Below, piece after piece: positions 24,841 through 38,800 of a stretch of DNA of 64,000 bases. Both the position numbers and the translations under genes were made by a program. The DNA is from Euptelea pleiosperma (taxonomy: Eukaryota; Streptophyta; Magnoliopsida; Ranunculales; Eupteleaceae): contig JASUTR010000103.1 of NCBI GenBank assembly GCA_035048495.1, forward strand, positions 186,001-250,000, written 5' to 3'. Numbering within the stretch: position 1 is the first letter of the stretch; each line of letters opens with the position of its first letter. A model generated the notes under the pieces. That model was not told the origin of the DNA and ran no database searches. It saw only the letters and a program-made list of their open reading frames with translations.

Positions 24841-27800
24841 TGGACTCAGTTTGTGTGTTACATTCCGAAGCCTATAACTTGTGACTTTTTCGCAACCGGA
24901 CCTCGTAATTGGACTCAAACTCTTCTATTATTATTGTTTCAACACATTTGAAGTATTGGAACAAGATTCGGGATAGGCGAAACAAGTTAGCTCCATCCGT
25001 GCGTCAACGTCTCAAATTGGACTCAGTTTGTGTGTTACATTCCGAAGACTATAACTTGTGACTTTTTCGCAACCGAACCTTGTAATTTGACTCGAATTCT
25101 TCCAATTCTATTGTTTCAACACATTTGGAGTGTTGGAACAAGATTCGGGACAGTCGAAACAAATTAGTTCCATCCGTGCGTGAACGTTTCAAATTAGACT
25201 CAGTTTGTGTGTTACATTCCGAGGCCTAGAACTTGTGACCTTTTCGCAACCGGACCTCGTAATTAGACTCGAATTCTTCCATTACAATTGTTTCAACACA
25301 ATTGAAGTGTTGGAACAAGATTTATCACTGTCGAAACAAGTTAGCTCCATCCGTTCGTCAACGTCTCAAATTGGATTCAGTTTGTATGTTGCATTCCGAA
25401 GCCTATAACTTGTGACTTTTTCGCAACCGAACCTCGTAATTAGACTCGAATTCTTCCATTACTATAGTTTCAACACATTTGAAGTGTTGGATAAAGATTT
25501 GGGACAGTCGAAACAAGTTAGCTCCATCCGTGCGTGAACGTCTCAAATTGGACTCAGTTTGTGTGTTACATTCCGAAGCCTATAACTTGTGACGTTTTCG
25601 CAACCGGACCTCGTAATTAGACTCGAATTCTTCCATTACAATTGTTTCAACAAATTTGAAGTGTTTGAACAAGATTTATGACTGTCGAAACAAGTTAGCT
25701 CCTTCCGTGCGTCAACGTCTCAAATTGGACTCAGTTTGTGTGTTACAATCCGAAGCCTATAACTTGTGACTTTTTCGCAATCGGACCTCGTAATTGAACT
25801 CAAACTCTTCCATTATTATTGTTTCAACACATTTGAAGTATTGGAACAAGATTCGGGATAGGAGAAACAAGTTAGCTCCATCCGTGCGTCAACGTCTCCA
25901 ATTGGACTCAGTTTGTGTGTTACATTCCGAAGCCTATAACTTGTGACTTTTTCGCAATCGGACCTCGTAATTGAACTCAAACTCTTCCATTATTATTGTT
26001 TCAACACATTTGAAGTATTGGAACAAGATTCGGGTTAGGCGAAACAAGTTAGCTCCATCCGTGCGTCAACGTCTTATATTGGACTCAGTTTGTGTGCTAC
26101 ATTCCGAAGCCTATAACTTGTGACTTTTTCGCAACCGGACCTCGTAATTAGACTCGAATTCTTCCATTACAATTGTTTCAACACATTTGAAGTGTTGGAA
26201 CAAGATTTATCACTGTCGAAACAAGTTAGCTCCATCCGTGCGTCAACGTCTCAAATTGGACTCAGTTTGTATGTTACATTCCGAAGCCTATAACTTGTGA
26301 CTTTTTCGCAACCGAACCTCGTAATTAGACTCGAATTCTTCCATTACTATTGTTTCAATGCATTTGAAGTGTTGGAACAAGATTTGGGACAGTCGATACA
26401 AGTTAGCTCCATCCGTGCGTAAACGTCTTAAATTGGACTCAGTTTGTGTGTTACATTCCGAAGCCTATAACTTGTGACTTTTTCGTAACCGGACCTCGTA
26501 ATTAGACTCGAATTCTTCCATTACAATTGTTCCAACACATTTGAAGTATTGGAACAAGATTAGGGATAGGAGAAACAAGTTAGCTCCATCCGTGCGTCAA
26601 CGTCTCAAATTGGACTCAGTTTGTGTGTTACATTCCGAAGCCTATAACTTGTGACTTTTTCACAACCGGACCTCGTAATTAGACTCGAATTCTTCCATTA
26701 CAATTGTTTCAACAAATTTAAAGTGTTGGAATAAGATTCGGGACAGTCGAAACAAGTTAGCTCCATCCGTGCGTCAACGTCTCAAATTGGACTCAGTTTG
26801 TGTGTTACATTCTGAAGCCTATAACTTGTGACTTTTTCGCAACCGGACCTCGTAATTAGACTCGAATTCTTCCATTACAATTGTTTCAACAAATTTGAAG
26901 CATTTGAACAAGATTTATGAGGGTCGAAACAAGTTAGCTCCATCCGTGCGTCAACGTCTCAAATTGGACTCAATTTGTGTGTTACATTCCGAAGCCTATA
27001 ACTTGTGACTTTTTCGCAATCGGACCTTGTAATTGGACTCAAACTCTTCCATTATTATTGTTTCAACACATTTGAAGTATTGGAACAAGATTCGGGATAG
27101 GAGAAAAAAGTTAGCTTCATCCGTGCGTCAACGTCTCAAATTGGACTCAGTTTGTGTGTTACATTCCGAAGCCTATAACTTGTGACTTTTTCGCAATCGG
27201 ACCTCGTAATTGAACTCAAACTCTTCCATTATTATTGTTTCAACACATTTGAAGTATTGGAACAAGATTCGGGATAGGCGAAATAAGTTAGCTCCATCCG
27301 TGCGTCAACGTCTGAAATTGGATTCAGTTTGTGTGTTACATTCCGAAGCCTATTACTTATGACTTTTTCGCAACCGGACCTCGTAATTGGACTCAAACTC
27401 TTCCATTACTATTGTTGCAACACATTTGAAGTGTTGAAACAAGATTCCTGACAGTCAAAACAAGTTAGCTCCATCCGTGCGTCAACGTCTCAAATTGGAC
27501 TCAGTTTGTGTGTTACATTCCGAAGCCTATAACTTGTGACTTTTTCGCAACCGGACCTCGTAATTGGACTCAAACTCTTCCATTATTATTGTTTCAACAC
27601 ATTTGAAGTACTGGAACAAGATTCGGGTTAGGCGAAACAAGTTAGCTCCATCCGTGCGTCAACGTCTCAAATTGGATTCAGTTTGTGTGTTACATTCCGA
27701 AGCCTATAACTTGTGACTTTTTCGCAACCGGACCTCGTAATTGGACTCAAACTCTTCCCTTACTATTGTTGCAACACATTTGAAGTGTTGAAACAAGATT

Positions 27801-27848
27801 CCTGACAGTAAAAACAAGTTAGCTCATCCGTGCATCAACGTCTCAAAT
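24841..27848 (+). repeat. 17-mer HOR, unit 1 (3008 bp)
   Basis: Seventeen monomers. Unit length is 17 x 177 minus 1 owing to a 1-bp deletion (GTTAGCTCATCCG) near 27824. The start is where similarity at a 3008-bp offset begins. Landmarks: CTTCTATTATT at 24922, the pair GGCCTAGAACTTG and GACCTTTTCGC (25231-25250), ATTTGGAGTG near 25123 and TCAATGCATTTG near 26356. A private change is TATGTTGCATTCCG near 25389 (later units TTACATT). Confidence 0.93.
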
Positions 27849-30800
27849 TGGACTCAGTTTGTGTGTTACATTCCGAAGCCTATAACTTGTGACTTTTTCG
27901 CAACCGGACCTCGTAATTGGACTCAAACTCTTCTATTATTATTGTTTCAACACATTTGAAGTATTGGAACAAGATTCGGGATAGGCGAAACAAGTTAGCT
28001 CCATCCGTGCGTCAACGTCTCAAATTGGACTCAGTTTGTGTGTTACATTCCGAAGACTATAACTTGTGACTTTTTCGCAACCGAACCTTGTAATTTGACT
28101 CGAATTCTTCCAATTCTATTGTTTCAACACATTTGGAGTGTTGGAACAAGATTCGGGACAGTCGAAACAAATTAGTTCCATCCGTGCGTGAACGTTTCAA
28201 ATTAGACTCAGTTTGTGTGTTACATTCCGAGGCCTAGAACTTGTGACCTTTTCGCAACCGGACCTCGTAATTAGACTCGAATTCTTCCATTACAATTGTT
28301 TCAACACAATTGAAGTGTTGGAACAAGATTTATCACTGTCGAAACAAGTTAGCTCCATCCGTTCGTCAACGTCTCAAATTGGATTCAGTTTGTATGTTAC
28401 ATTCCGAAGCCTATAACTTGTGACTTTTTCGCAACCGAACCTCGTAATTAGACTCGAATTCTTCCATTACTATAGTTTCAACACATTTGAAGTGTTGGAT
28501 AAAGATTTGGGACAGTCGAAACAAGTTAGCTCCATCCGTGCGTGAACGTCTCAAATTGGACTCAGTTTGTGTGTTACATTCCGAAGCCTATAACTTGTGA
28601 CGTTTTCGCAACCGGACCTCGTAATTAGACTCGAATTCTTCCATTACAATTGTTTCAACAAATTTGAAGTGTTTGAACAAGATTTATGACTGTCGAAACA
28701 AGTTAGCTCCTTCCGTGCGTCAACGTCTCAAATTGGACTCAGTTTGTGTGTTACAATCCGAAGCCTATAACTTGTGACTTTTTCGCAATCGGACCTCGTA
28801 ATTGTACTCAAACTCTTTTATTATTATTGTTTCAACACATTTGAAGTATTGGAACAAGATTCGGGATAGGAGAAACAAGTTAGCTCCATCCGTGCGTCAA
28901 CGTCTCCAATTGGACTCAGTTTGTGTGTTACATTCCGAAGCCTATAACTTGTGACTTTTTCGCAATCGGACCTCGTAATTGAACTCAAACTCTTCCATTA
29001 TTATTGTTTCAACACATTTGAAGTATTGGAACAAGATTCGGGTTAGGCGAAACAAGTTAGCTCCATCCGTGCGTCAACGTCTTATATTGGACTCAGTTTG
29101 TGTGCTACATTCCGAAGCCTATAACTTGTGACTTTTTCGCAACCGGACCTCGTAATTAGACTCGAATTCTTCCATTACAATTGTTTCAACACATTTGAAG
29201 TGTTGGAACAAGATTTATCACTGTCGAAACAAGTTAGCTCCATCCGTGCGTCAACGTCTCAAATTGGACTCAGTTTGTATGTTACATTCCGAAGCCTATA
29301 ACTTGTGACTTTTTCGCAACCGAACCTCGTAATTAGACTCGAATTCTTCCATTACTATTGTTTCAATGCATTTGAAGTGTTGGAACAAGATTTGGGACAG
29401 TCGATACAAGTTAGCTCCATCCGTGCGTAAACGTCTTAAATTGGACTCAGTTTGTGTGTTACATTCCGAAGCCTATAACTTGTGACTTTTTCGTAACCGG
29501 ACCTCGTAATTAGACTCGAATTCTTCCATTACAATTGTTCCAACACATTTGAAGTATTGGAACAAGATTAGGGATAGGAGAAACAAGTTAGCTCCATCCG
29601 TGCGTCAACGTCTCAAATTGGACTCAGTTTGTGTGTTACATTCCGAAGCCTATAACTTGTGACTTTTTCACAACCGGACCTCGTAATTAGACTCGAATTC
29701 TTCCATTACAATTGTTTCAACAAATTTAAAGTGTTGGAATAAGATTCGGGACAGTCGAAACAAGTTAGCTCCATCCGTGCGTCAACGTCTCAAATTGGAC
29801 TCAGTTTGTGTGTTACATTCTGAAGCCTATAACTTGTGACTTTTTCGCAACCGGACCTCGTAATTAGACTCGAATTCTTCCATTACAATTGTTTCAACAA
29901 ATTTGAAGCATTTGAACAAGATTTATGAGGGTCGAAACAAGTTAGCTCCATCCGTGCGTCAACGTCTCAAATTGGACTCAATTTGTGTGTTACATTCCGA
30001 AGCCTATAACTTGTGACTTTTTCGCAATCGGACCTTGTAATTGGACTCAAACTCTTCCATTATTATTGTTTCAACACATTTGAAGTATTGGAACAAGATT
30101 CGGGATAGGAGAAAAAAGTTAGCTTCATCCGTGCGTCAACGTATCAAATTGGACTCAGTTTGTGTGTTACATTCCGAAGCCTATAACTTGTGACTTTTTC
30201 GCAATCGGACCTCGTAATTGAACTCAAACTCTTCCATTATTATTGTTTCAACACATTTGAAGTATTGGAACAAGATTCGGGATAGGCGAAATAAGTTAGC
30301 TCCATCCGTGCGTCAACGTCTGAAATTGGATTCAGTTTGTGTGTTACATTCCGAAGCCTATTACTTATGACTTTTTCGCAACCGGACCTCGTAATTGGAC
30401 TCAAACTCTTCCATTACTATTGTTGCAACACATTTGAAGTGTTGAAACAAGATTCCTGACAGTCAAAACAAGTTAGCTCCATCCGTGCGTCAACGTCTCA
30501 AATTGGACTCAGTTTGTGTGTTACATTCCGAAGCCTATAACTTGTGACTTTTTCGCAACCGGACCTCGTAATTGGACTCAAACTCTTCCATTATTATTGT
30601 TTCAACACATTTGAAGTACTGGAACAAGATTCGGGTTAGGCGAAACAAGTTAGCTCCATCCGTGCGTCAACGTCTCAAATTGGATTCAGTTTGTGTGTTA
30701 CATTCCGAAGCCTATAACTTGTGACTTTTTCGCAACCGGACCTCGTAATTGGACTCAAACTCTTCCCTTACTATTGTTGCAACACATTTGAAGTGTTGAA

Positions 30801-30856
30801 ACAAGATTCCTGACAGTAAAAACAAGTTAGCTCATCCGTGCATCAACGTCTCAAAT
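27849..30856 (+). repeat. 17-mer HOR, unit 2 (3008 bp)
   Basis: Same monomer order and the same 1-bp deletion (near 30832) as unit 1. A private variant is ATTGTACTCAAACTCTTTTATT near 28801, which reappears near 33756 in the mosaic downstream but not in units 1 or 3. The marker GTGACGTTTTCGC near 28598 is shared with unit 1. Confidence 0.92.
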
Positions 30857-32829
30857 TGGACTCAGTTTGTGTGTTACATTCCGAAGCCTATAACTTGTGA
30901 CTTTTTCGCAACCGGACCTCGTAATTGGACTCAAACTCTTCTATTATTATTGTTTCAACACATTTGAAGTATTGGAACAAGATTCGGGATAGGCGAAACA
31001 AGTTAGCTCCATCCGTGCGTCAACGTCTCAAATTGGACTCAGTTTGTGTGTTACATTCCGAAGACTATAACTTGTGACTTTTTCGCAACCGAACCTTGTA
31101 ATTTGACTCGAATTCTTCCAATTCTATTGTTTCAACACATTTGGAGTGTTGGAACAAGATTCGGGACAGTCGAAACAAATTAGTTCCATCCGTGCGTGAA
31201 CGTTTCAAATTAGACTCAGTTTGTGTGTTACATTCCGAGGCCTAGAACTTGTGACCTTTTCGCAACCGGACCTCGTAATTAGACTCGAATTCTTCCATTA
31301 CAATTGTTTCAACACAATTGAAGTGTTGGAACAAGATTTATCACTGTCGAAACAAGTTAGCTCCATCCGTTCGTCAACGTCTCAAATTGGATTCAGTTTG
31401 TATGTTACATTCCGAAGCCTATAACTTGTGACTTTTTCGCAACCGAACCTCGTAATTAGACTCGAATTCTTCCATTACTATAGTTTCAACACATTTGAAG
31501 TGTTGGATAAAGATTTGGGACAGTCGAAACAAGTTAGCTCCATCCGTGCGTGAACGTCTCAAATTGGACTCAGTTTGTGTGTTACATTCCGAAGCCTATA
31601 ACTTGTGACTTTTTCGCAACCGGACCTCGTAATTAGACTCGAATTCTTCCATTACAATTGTTTCAACAAATTTGAAGTGTTTGAACAAGATTTATGACTG
31701 TCGAAACAAGTTAGCTCCTTCCGTGCGTCAACGTCTCAAATTGGACTCAGTTTGTGTGTTACAATCCGAAGCCTATAACTTGTGACTTTTTCGCAATCGG
31801 ACCTCGTAATTGGACTCAAACTCTTCCATTATTATTGTTTCAACACATTTGAAGTATTGGAACAAGATTCGGGATAGGAGAAACAAGTTAGCTCCATCCG
31901 TGCGTCAACGTCTCCAATTGGACTCAGTTTGTGTGTTACATTCCGAAGCCTATAACTTGTGACTTTTTCGCAATCGGACCTCGAAATTGAACTCAAACTC
32001 TTCCATTATTATTGTTTCAACACATTTGAAGTATTGGAACAAGATTCGGGTTAGGCGAAACAAGTTAGCTCCATCCGTGCGTCAACGTCTTATATTGGAC
32101 TCAGTTTGTGTGCTACATTCCGAAGCCTATAACTTGTGACTTTTTCGCAACCGGACCTCGTAATTAGACTCGAATTCTTCCATTACAATTGTTTCAACAC
32201 ATTTGAAGTGTTGGAACAAGATTTATCACTGTCGAAACAAGTTAGCTCCATCCGTGCGTCAACGTCTCAAATTGGACTCAGTTTGTATGTTACATTCCGA
32301 AGCCTATAACTTGTGACTTTTTCGCAACCGAACCTCGTAATTAGACTCGAATTCTTCCATTACTATTGTTTCAATGCATTTGAAGTGTTGGAACAAGATT
32401 TGGGACAGTCGATACAAGTTAGCTCCATCCGTGCGTGAACGTCTTAAATTGGACTCAGTTTGTGTGTTACATTCCGAAGCCTATAACTTGTGACTTTTTC
32501 GTAACCGGACCTCGTAATTAGACTCGAATTCTTCCATTACAATTGTTCCAACACATTTGAAGTATTGGAACAAGATTAGGGATAGGAGAAACAAGTTAGC
32601 TCCATCCGTGCGTCAACGTCTCAAATTGGACTCAGTTTGTGTGTTACATTCCGAAGCCTATAACTTGTGACTTTTTCACAACCGGACCTCGTAATTAGAC
32701 TCGAATTCTTCCATTACAATTGTTTCAACAAATTTAAAGTGTTGGAATAAGATTCGGGACAGTCGAAACAAGTTAGCTCCATCCGTGCGTCAACGTCTCA
32801 AATTGGACTCAGTTTGTGTGTTACATTCC
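30857..32829 (+). repeat. 17-mer HOR, unit 3, 3' truncated (~11 monomers)
   Basis: Follows units 1 and 2 until about 32829, where CATTCTGAAG is replaced by CATTCCGAAG and the monomer order changes. Two differences stand out: GTGACTTTTTCGC near 31606 where units 1-2 have GTGACGTTTTCGC, and CCTCGAAATTGAAC near 31980 where they have CCTCGTAATTGAAC. Both changes are carried into the rearranged copies downstream, which therefore derive from this unit. Confidence 0.88.
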
Positions 32830-35805
32830 GAAGCCTATAACTTGTGACTTTTTCACAACCGGACCTCGTAATTAGACTCGAATTCTTCCATTACTATTGT
32901 TTCAACACATTTGAAGTGTTGGATAAAGATTTGGGACAGTCGAAACAAGTTAGCTCCATCCGTGCGTGAACGTCTCAAATTGGACTCAGTTTGTGTGTTA
33001 CAATCCGAAGCCTATAACTTGTGACTTTTTCGCAATCGGACCTCGTAATTGGACTCAAACTCTTCCATTATTATTGTTTCAACACATTTGAAGTATTGGA
33101 ACAAGATTCGGGATAGGAGAAACAAGTTAGCTCCATCCGTGCGTCAACGTCTCCAATTGGACTCAGTTTGTGTGTTACATTCCGAAGCCTATAACTTGTG
33201 ACTTTTTCGCAATCGGACCTCGAAATTGAACTCAAACTCTTCCATTATTATTGTTTCAACACATTTGAAGTATTGGAACAAGATTCGGGTTAGGCGAAAC
33301 AAGTTAGCTCCATCCGTGCGTCAACGTCTTATATTGGACTCAGTTTGTGTGCTACATTCCGAAGCCTATAACTTGTGACTTTTTCGCAACCGGACCTCGT
33401 AATTAGACTCGAATTCTTCCATTACAATTGTTTCAACACATTTGAAGTGTTGGAACAAGATTTATCACTGTCGAAACAAGTTAGCTCCATCCGTGCGTGA
33501 ACGTCTCAAATTGGACTCAGTTTGTGTGTTACATTCCGAAGCCTATAACTTGTGACTTTTTCGCAACCGGACCTCGTAATTAGACTCGAATTCTTCCATT
33601 ACAATTGTTTCAACAAATTTGAAGTGTTTGAACAAGATTTATGACTGTCGAAACAAGTTAGCTCCTTCCGTGCGTCAACGTCTCAAATTGGACTCAGTTT
33701 GTGTGTTACAATCCGAAGCCTATAACTTGTGACTTTTTCGCAATCGGACCTCGTAATTGTACTCAAACTCTTTTATTATTATTGTTTCAACACATTTGAA
33801 GTATTGGAACAAGATTCGGGATAGGAGAAACAAGTTAGCTCCATCCGTGCGTCAACGTCTCCAATTGGACTCAGTTTGTGTGTTACATTCCGAAGCCTAT
33901 AACTTGTGACTTTTTCGCAATCGGACCTCGTAATTGAACTCAAACTCTTCCATTATTATTGTTTCAACACATTTGAAGTATTGGAACAAGATTCGGGTTA
34001 GGCGAAACAAGTTAGCTCCATCCGTGCGTCAACGTCTTATATTGGACTCAGTTTGTGTGCTACATTCCGAAGCCTATAACTTGTGACTTTTTCGCAACCG
34101 GACCTCGTAATTAGACTCGAATTCTTCCATTACAATTGTTTCAACAAATTTGAAGCATTTGAACAAGATTTATGACGGTCGAAACAAGTTAGCTCCATCC
34201 GTGCGTCAACGTCTCAAATTGGACTCAATTTGTGTGTTACATTCCGAAGCCTATAACTTGTGACTTTTTCGCAATCGGACCTTGTAATTGGACTCAAACT
34301 CTTCCATTATTATTGTTTCAACACATTTGAAGTATTGGAACAAGATTCGGGATAGGAGAAAAAAGTTAGCTTCATCCGTGCGTCAACGTCTCAAATTGGA
34401 CTCAGTTTGTGTGTTACATTCCGAAGCCTATAACTTGTGACTTTTTCGCAATCGGACCTCGTAATTGAACTCAAACTCTTCCATTATTATTGTTTCAACA
34501 CATTTGAAGTATTGGAACAGGATTCGGGATAGGCGAAATAAGTTAGCTCCATCCGTGCGTCAACGTCTGAAATTGGATTCAGTTTGTGTGTTACATTCCG
34601 AAGCCTATTACTTATGACTTTTTCGCAACCGGACCTCGTAATTGGACTCAAACTCTTCCATTACTATTGTTGCAACACATTTGAAGTATTGAAACAAGAT
34701 TCGTAGCAGTCAAAACAAGTTAGCTCCATCCGTGCGTCAACGTCTCAAATTGGACTCAGTTTGTGTGTTACATTCCGAAGCCTATAACTTGTGACTTTTT
34801 CGCAATCGGACCTCGTAATTGGACTCAAACTCTTCCATTATTATTGTTTCAACACATTTGAAGTGTTGGAATAAGATTCTGGACAGTCGAAACAAGTTAG
34901 CTCCATCCGTGCGTCAACGTCTCAAATTGGACTCAGTTTGTGTGTTACATTCTGAAGCCTATAACTTGTGACTTTTTCGCAACCGGACCTTGTAATTAAA
35001 CTCGAATTCTTCCATTACTATTGTTACAGCACATTTGAAGTGTTGGAACAAGATTCGGGACAGTCGAAACAAGTTAGCTCCATCCGTGCGTCAACGTCTC
35101 ATATTGGACTCAGTTTGTGTGCTACATTCCGAAGCCTATAACTTGTGACTTTTTCACAACCGGACCTCGTAATTAGACTCGAATTCTTCCATTACAATTG
35201 TTTCAACAAATTTGAAGTGTTGAAACAAGATTCGTGACAGTCAAAACAAGTTAGCTCCATCCGTTCGTCAACGTCTCAAATTGGACTCAGTTTGTGTGTT
35301 ACATTCCGAAGCCTATAACTTGTGACGTTTTCGCAATCGGACCTCGTAATTGAACTCAAACTCTTCCATTATTATTGTTTCAACACATTTGAAGTATTGG
35401 AACAAGATTCGGGTTAGGCGAAACAAGTTAGCTCCATCCGTGCGTCAACGTCTCAAATTGGATTCAGTTTGTGTGTTACATTCCGAAGCCTATAACTTGT
35501 GACTTTTTCGCAACCGGACCTCGTAATTGGACTCAAACTCTACCATTACTATTGTTGCAACACATTTGAAGTGTTGAAACAAGATTCGTGACAGTCAAAA
35601 CAAGTTAGCTCCATCCGTGCGTCAACGTCTCAAATTGGACTCAGTTTGTGTTACATTCCGAAGCCTATAACTCGTGACTTTTTCGCAACCGGACCTCGTA
35701 ATTAGACTCGAATTCTTCCATTACAATTGTTTCAACAAATTTGAAGTGTTTGAATAAGATTTATGACTGTCGAAACAAGTTAGCTCCATCCGTGCGTGAA
35801 CGTCT
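32830..35805 (+). repeat. Mosaic satellite, rearranged 17-mer pieces
   Basis: About 17 monomers. Bases 32921-32980 match 31505 onward (offset 1416, 8 monomers); 33001-33480 match 31762-32240 (offset 1239, 7 monomers), including the private CCTCGAAATTGAAC at about 33220. Bases 33490 onward return to the 31540 pattern, and about 33750 carries the unit-2 marker ATTGTACTC. From about 34150 to 35620 the block recurs at 40318-41790. The junctions fall within homologous positions of the monomer, so phase is kept. Confidence 0.82.
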
Positions 35806-38800
35806 TAAATTGGACTCAGTTTGTGTGTTACATTCCGAAGCCTATAACTTGTGACTTTTTCGCAATCGGACCTCGTAATTGGACTCAAACTCTTCCATTA
35901 TTATTCTTTCAACACATTTGAAGTATTGGAACAAGATTCGGGATAGGAGATACAAGTTAGCTCCATCCGTGCGTCAACGTCTCAAATTGGACTCAGTTTG
36001 TGTGTTACATTTCGAAGCCAATAACTTGTGACTTTTTCGCAATCGGACCTTGTAATTGAACTCAAACTCTTCCATTATTATTGTTTCAATACATTTGAAG
36101 TATTGGAACAAGATTCGGGTTAGGCGAAACAAGTTAGCTCCATCCGTGCGTCAACGTCTCAAATTGGATTCTGTTTGTGTGTTACATTCCGAAGCCTATA
36201 ACTTGTGACTTTTTCGCAACCGGACCTCGTAATTGGACTCAAACTCTTCCATTATTATTGTTTCAACACATTTGAAGTATTGGAACAATATTCGGGATAG
36301 GCGAAACAAGTTAGCTCCATCCGTGCGTCAACGTCTCAAATTGGACTCAGTTTCTGTGTTACATTCCGAAGACTATAACCTGTGACTTTTTCGCAACCGA
36401 ACCTTGTAATTTGACTCGAATTCTTCCATTACTATTGTTTCAACACATTTGAAGTGTTGGAACAAGATTCGGGACAGTCGAAACAAGTTAGCTCCATCCG
36501 TGCGTGAACGTTTCAAATTAGACTCAGTTTGTGTGTTACATTCCCAGGCCTAGAACTTGTGACCTTTTCGCAACCGGACCTCGTAATTAGACTCGAATTC
36601 TTCCATTACAATTGTTTCAACACAATTGAAGTGTTGGAATAAGATTTATCACTGTCGAAACAAGTTAGCTCCATCCGTTCGTCAACGTCTCAAATTGGAT
36701 TCAGTTTGTATGTTACATTCCGAAGCCGAACCTCGTAATTAGACTCGAATTCTTCCATTACTATTGTTTCAACACATTTGAAGTGTTGGATAAAGATTTG
36801 GGACAGTCGAAACAAGTTAGCTCCATCCGTGCGTGAACGTCTCAAATTGGACTCAGTTTGTGTGTTACATTCCGAAGCCTATAACTTGTGACGTTTTCGC
36901 AACCGGACCTCGTAATTAGACTCGAATTCTTCCATTACAATTGTTTCAACAAATTTGAAATGTTTGAACAAGATTTATGACTGTCGAAACAAGTTAGCTC
37001 CTTCCGTGCGTCAACGTCTCAAATTGGACTCAGTTTGTGTGTTACATTCCGAAGCCTAATACTTGTGACTTTTTCGCAATCGGACCTCGTAATTGAACTC
37101 AAACTCTTCCATTATTATTGTTTCAACACATTTGAAGTATTGGAACAAGATTCGGGATAGGCGAAACAAGTTAGCTCCATCCGTGCGTCAACGTCTGAAA
37201 TTGGATTCAGTTTGTGTGTTACATTCCGAAGCCTATAACTTGTGACTTTTTCGCAACCGGACCTCGTAATTGGACTCAAACTCTTCCATTACTATTGTTG
37301 CAACACATTTGAAGTATTGAAACAATATTCGTAGCAGTCAAAACAAGTTAGCTCCATCCGTGCGTCAACGTCTCAAATTGGACTCAGTTTGTGTGTTACA
37401 TTCCGAAGCCTATAACTTGTGACTTTTTCGCAATCGGACCTCGTAATTGGACTCAAACTCTTCCATTATTATTGTTTCAACACATTTGAAGTATTGGAAC
37501 AAGATTCGCGATAGGCGAAACAAGTTAGCTCCATCCGTGCGTCAACGTCTCAAATTGGACTCAATTTGTCTGTTACATTCCGAAGCCTATAACTTGTGAC
37601 TTTTTCGCAACCGAACCTCGTAATTAGACTCAAATTCTTCCATTACTATTGTTTCAACACATTTGAAGTGTTGGAATAAGATTCGGGACAGTTGAAAGAA
37701 GTTAGCTCCATCCGTGCGTCAACGTCTCAAATTAGACTCAGTTTGTGTGTTACATTCTGAAGCCTATAACTTGTGACTTTTTCGCAACCGGACCTCGTAA
37801 TTAAACTCGAATTCTTCCATTACTATTGTTACAGCACATTTGAAGTGTTGGAACAAGATTCGAGACAGTCGAAACAAGTTAGCTCCATCCGTGCGTCAAC
37901 GTCTCATATTGGACTCAGTTTGTGTGCTACATTCCAAAGCCTATAACTTGTGACTTTTTCACAACCGGACCTCGTAATTAGACTCGAATTCTTCCATTAC
38001 AATTGTTTCAACAAATTTGAAGTGTTGAAACAAGATTCGTGACAGTCAAAACAAGTTAGCTCCATCCGTGCTTCAACGTCTCAAATTGGACTCAGTTTGT
38101 GTGTTACATTCCGAAGCCTATAACTTGTGACTTTTTCGCAATCGGACCTCGTAATTGGACTCAAACTCTTCCATTATTATTCTTTCAACACATTTGAAGT
38201 ATTGGAACAAGATTCGGGATAGGAGATACAAGTTAGCTCCATCCGTGCGTCAACGTCTCAAATTGGACTCAGTTTGTGTGTTACATTTCGAAGCCAATAA
38301 CTTGTGACTTTTTCGCAATCGGACCTTGTAATTGAACTCAAACTCTTCCATTATTATTGTTTCAATACATTTGAAGTATTGGAACAAGATTCGGGTTAGG
38401 CGAATCAAGTTAGCTCCATCCGTGCGTCAACGTCTCAAATTGGATTCTGTTTGTGTGTTACATTCCGAAGCCTATAACTTGTGACTTTTTCGCAACCGGA
38501 CCTCGTAATTGGACTCAAACTCTTCCATTATTATTGTTTCAACACATTTGAAGTATTGGAACAATATTCGGGATAGGCGAAACAAGTTAGCTCCATCCGT
38601 GCGTCAACGTCTCAAATTGGACTCAGTTTCTGTGTTACATTCCGAAGACTATAACCTGTGACTTTTTCGCAACCGAACCTTGTAATTTGACTCGAATTCT
38701 TCCATTACTATTGTTTCAACACATTTGAAGTGTTGGAACAAGATTCGGGACAGTCGAAACAAGTTAGCTCCATCCGTGCGTGAACGTTTCAAATTAGACT

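Noticed and set aside
25205..31424. Three 67-codon open frames at 25205, 28213 and 31221
   Set aside because: They recur exactly 3008 bp apart, at the same position of each 17-mer unit, and are plain satellite translation. They served only to reveal the HOR period.
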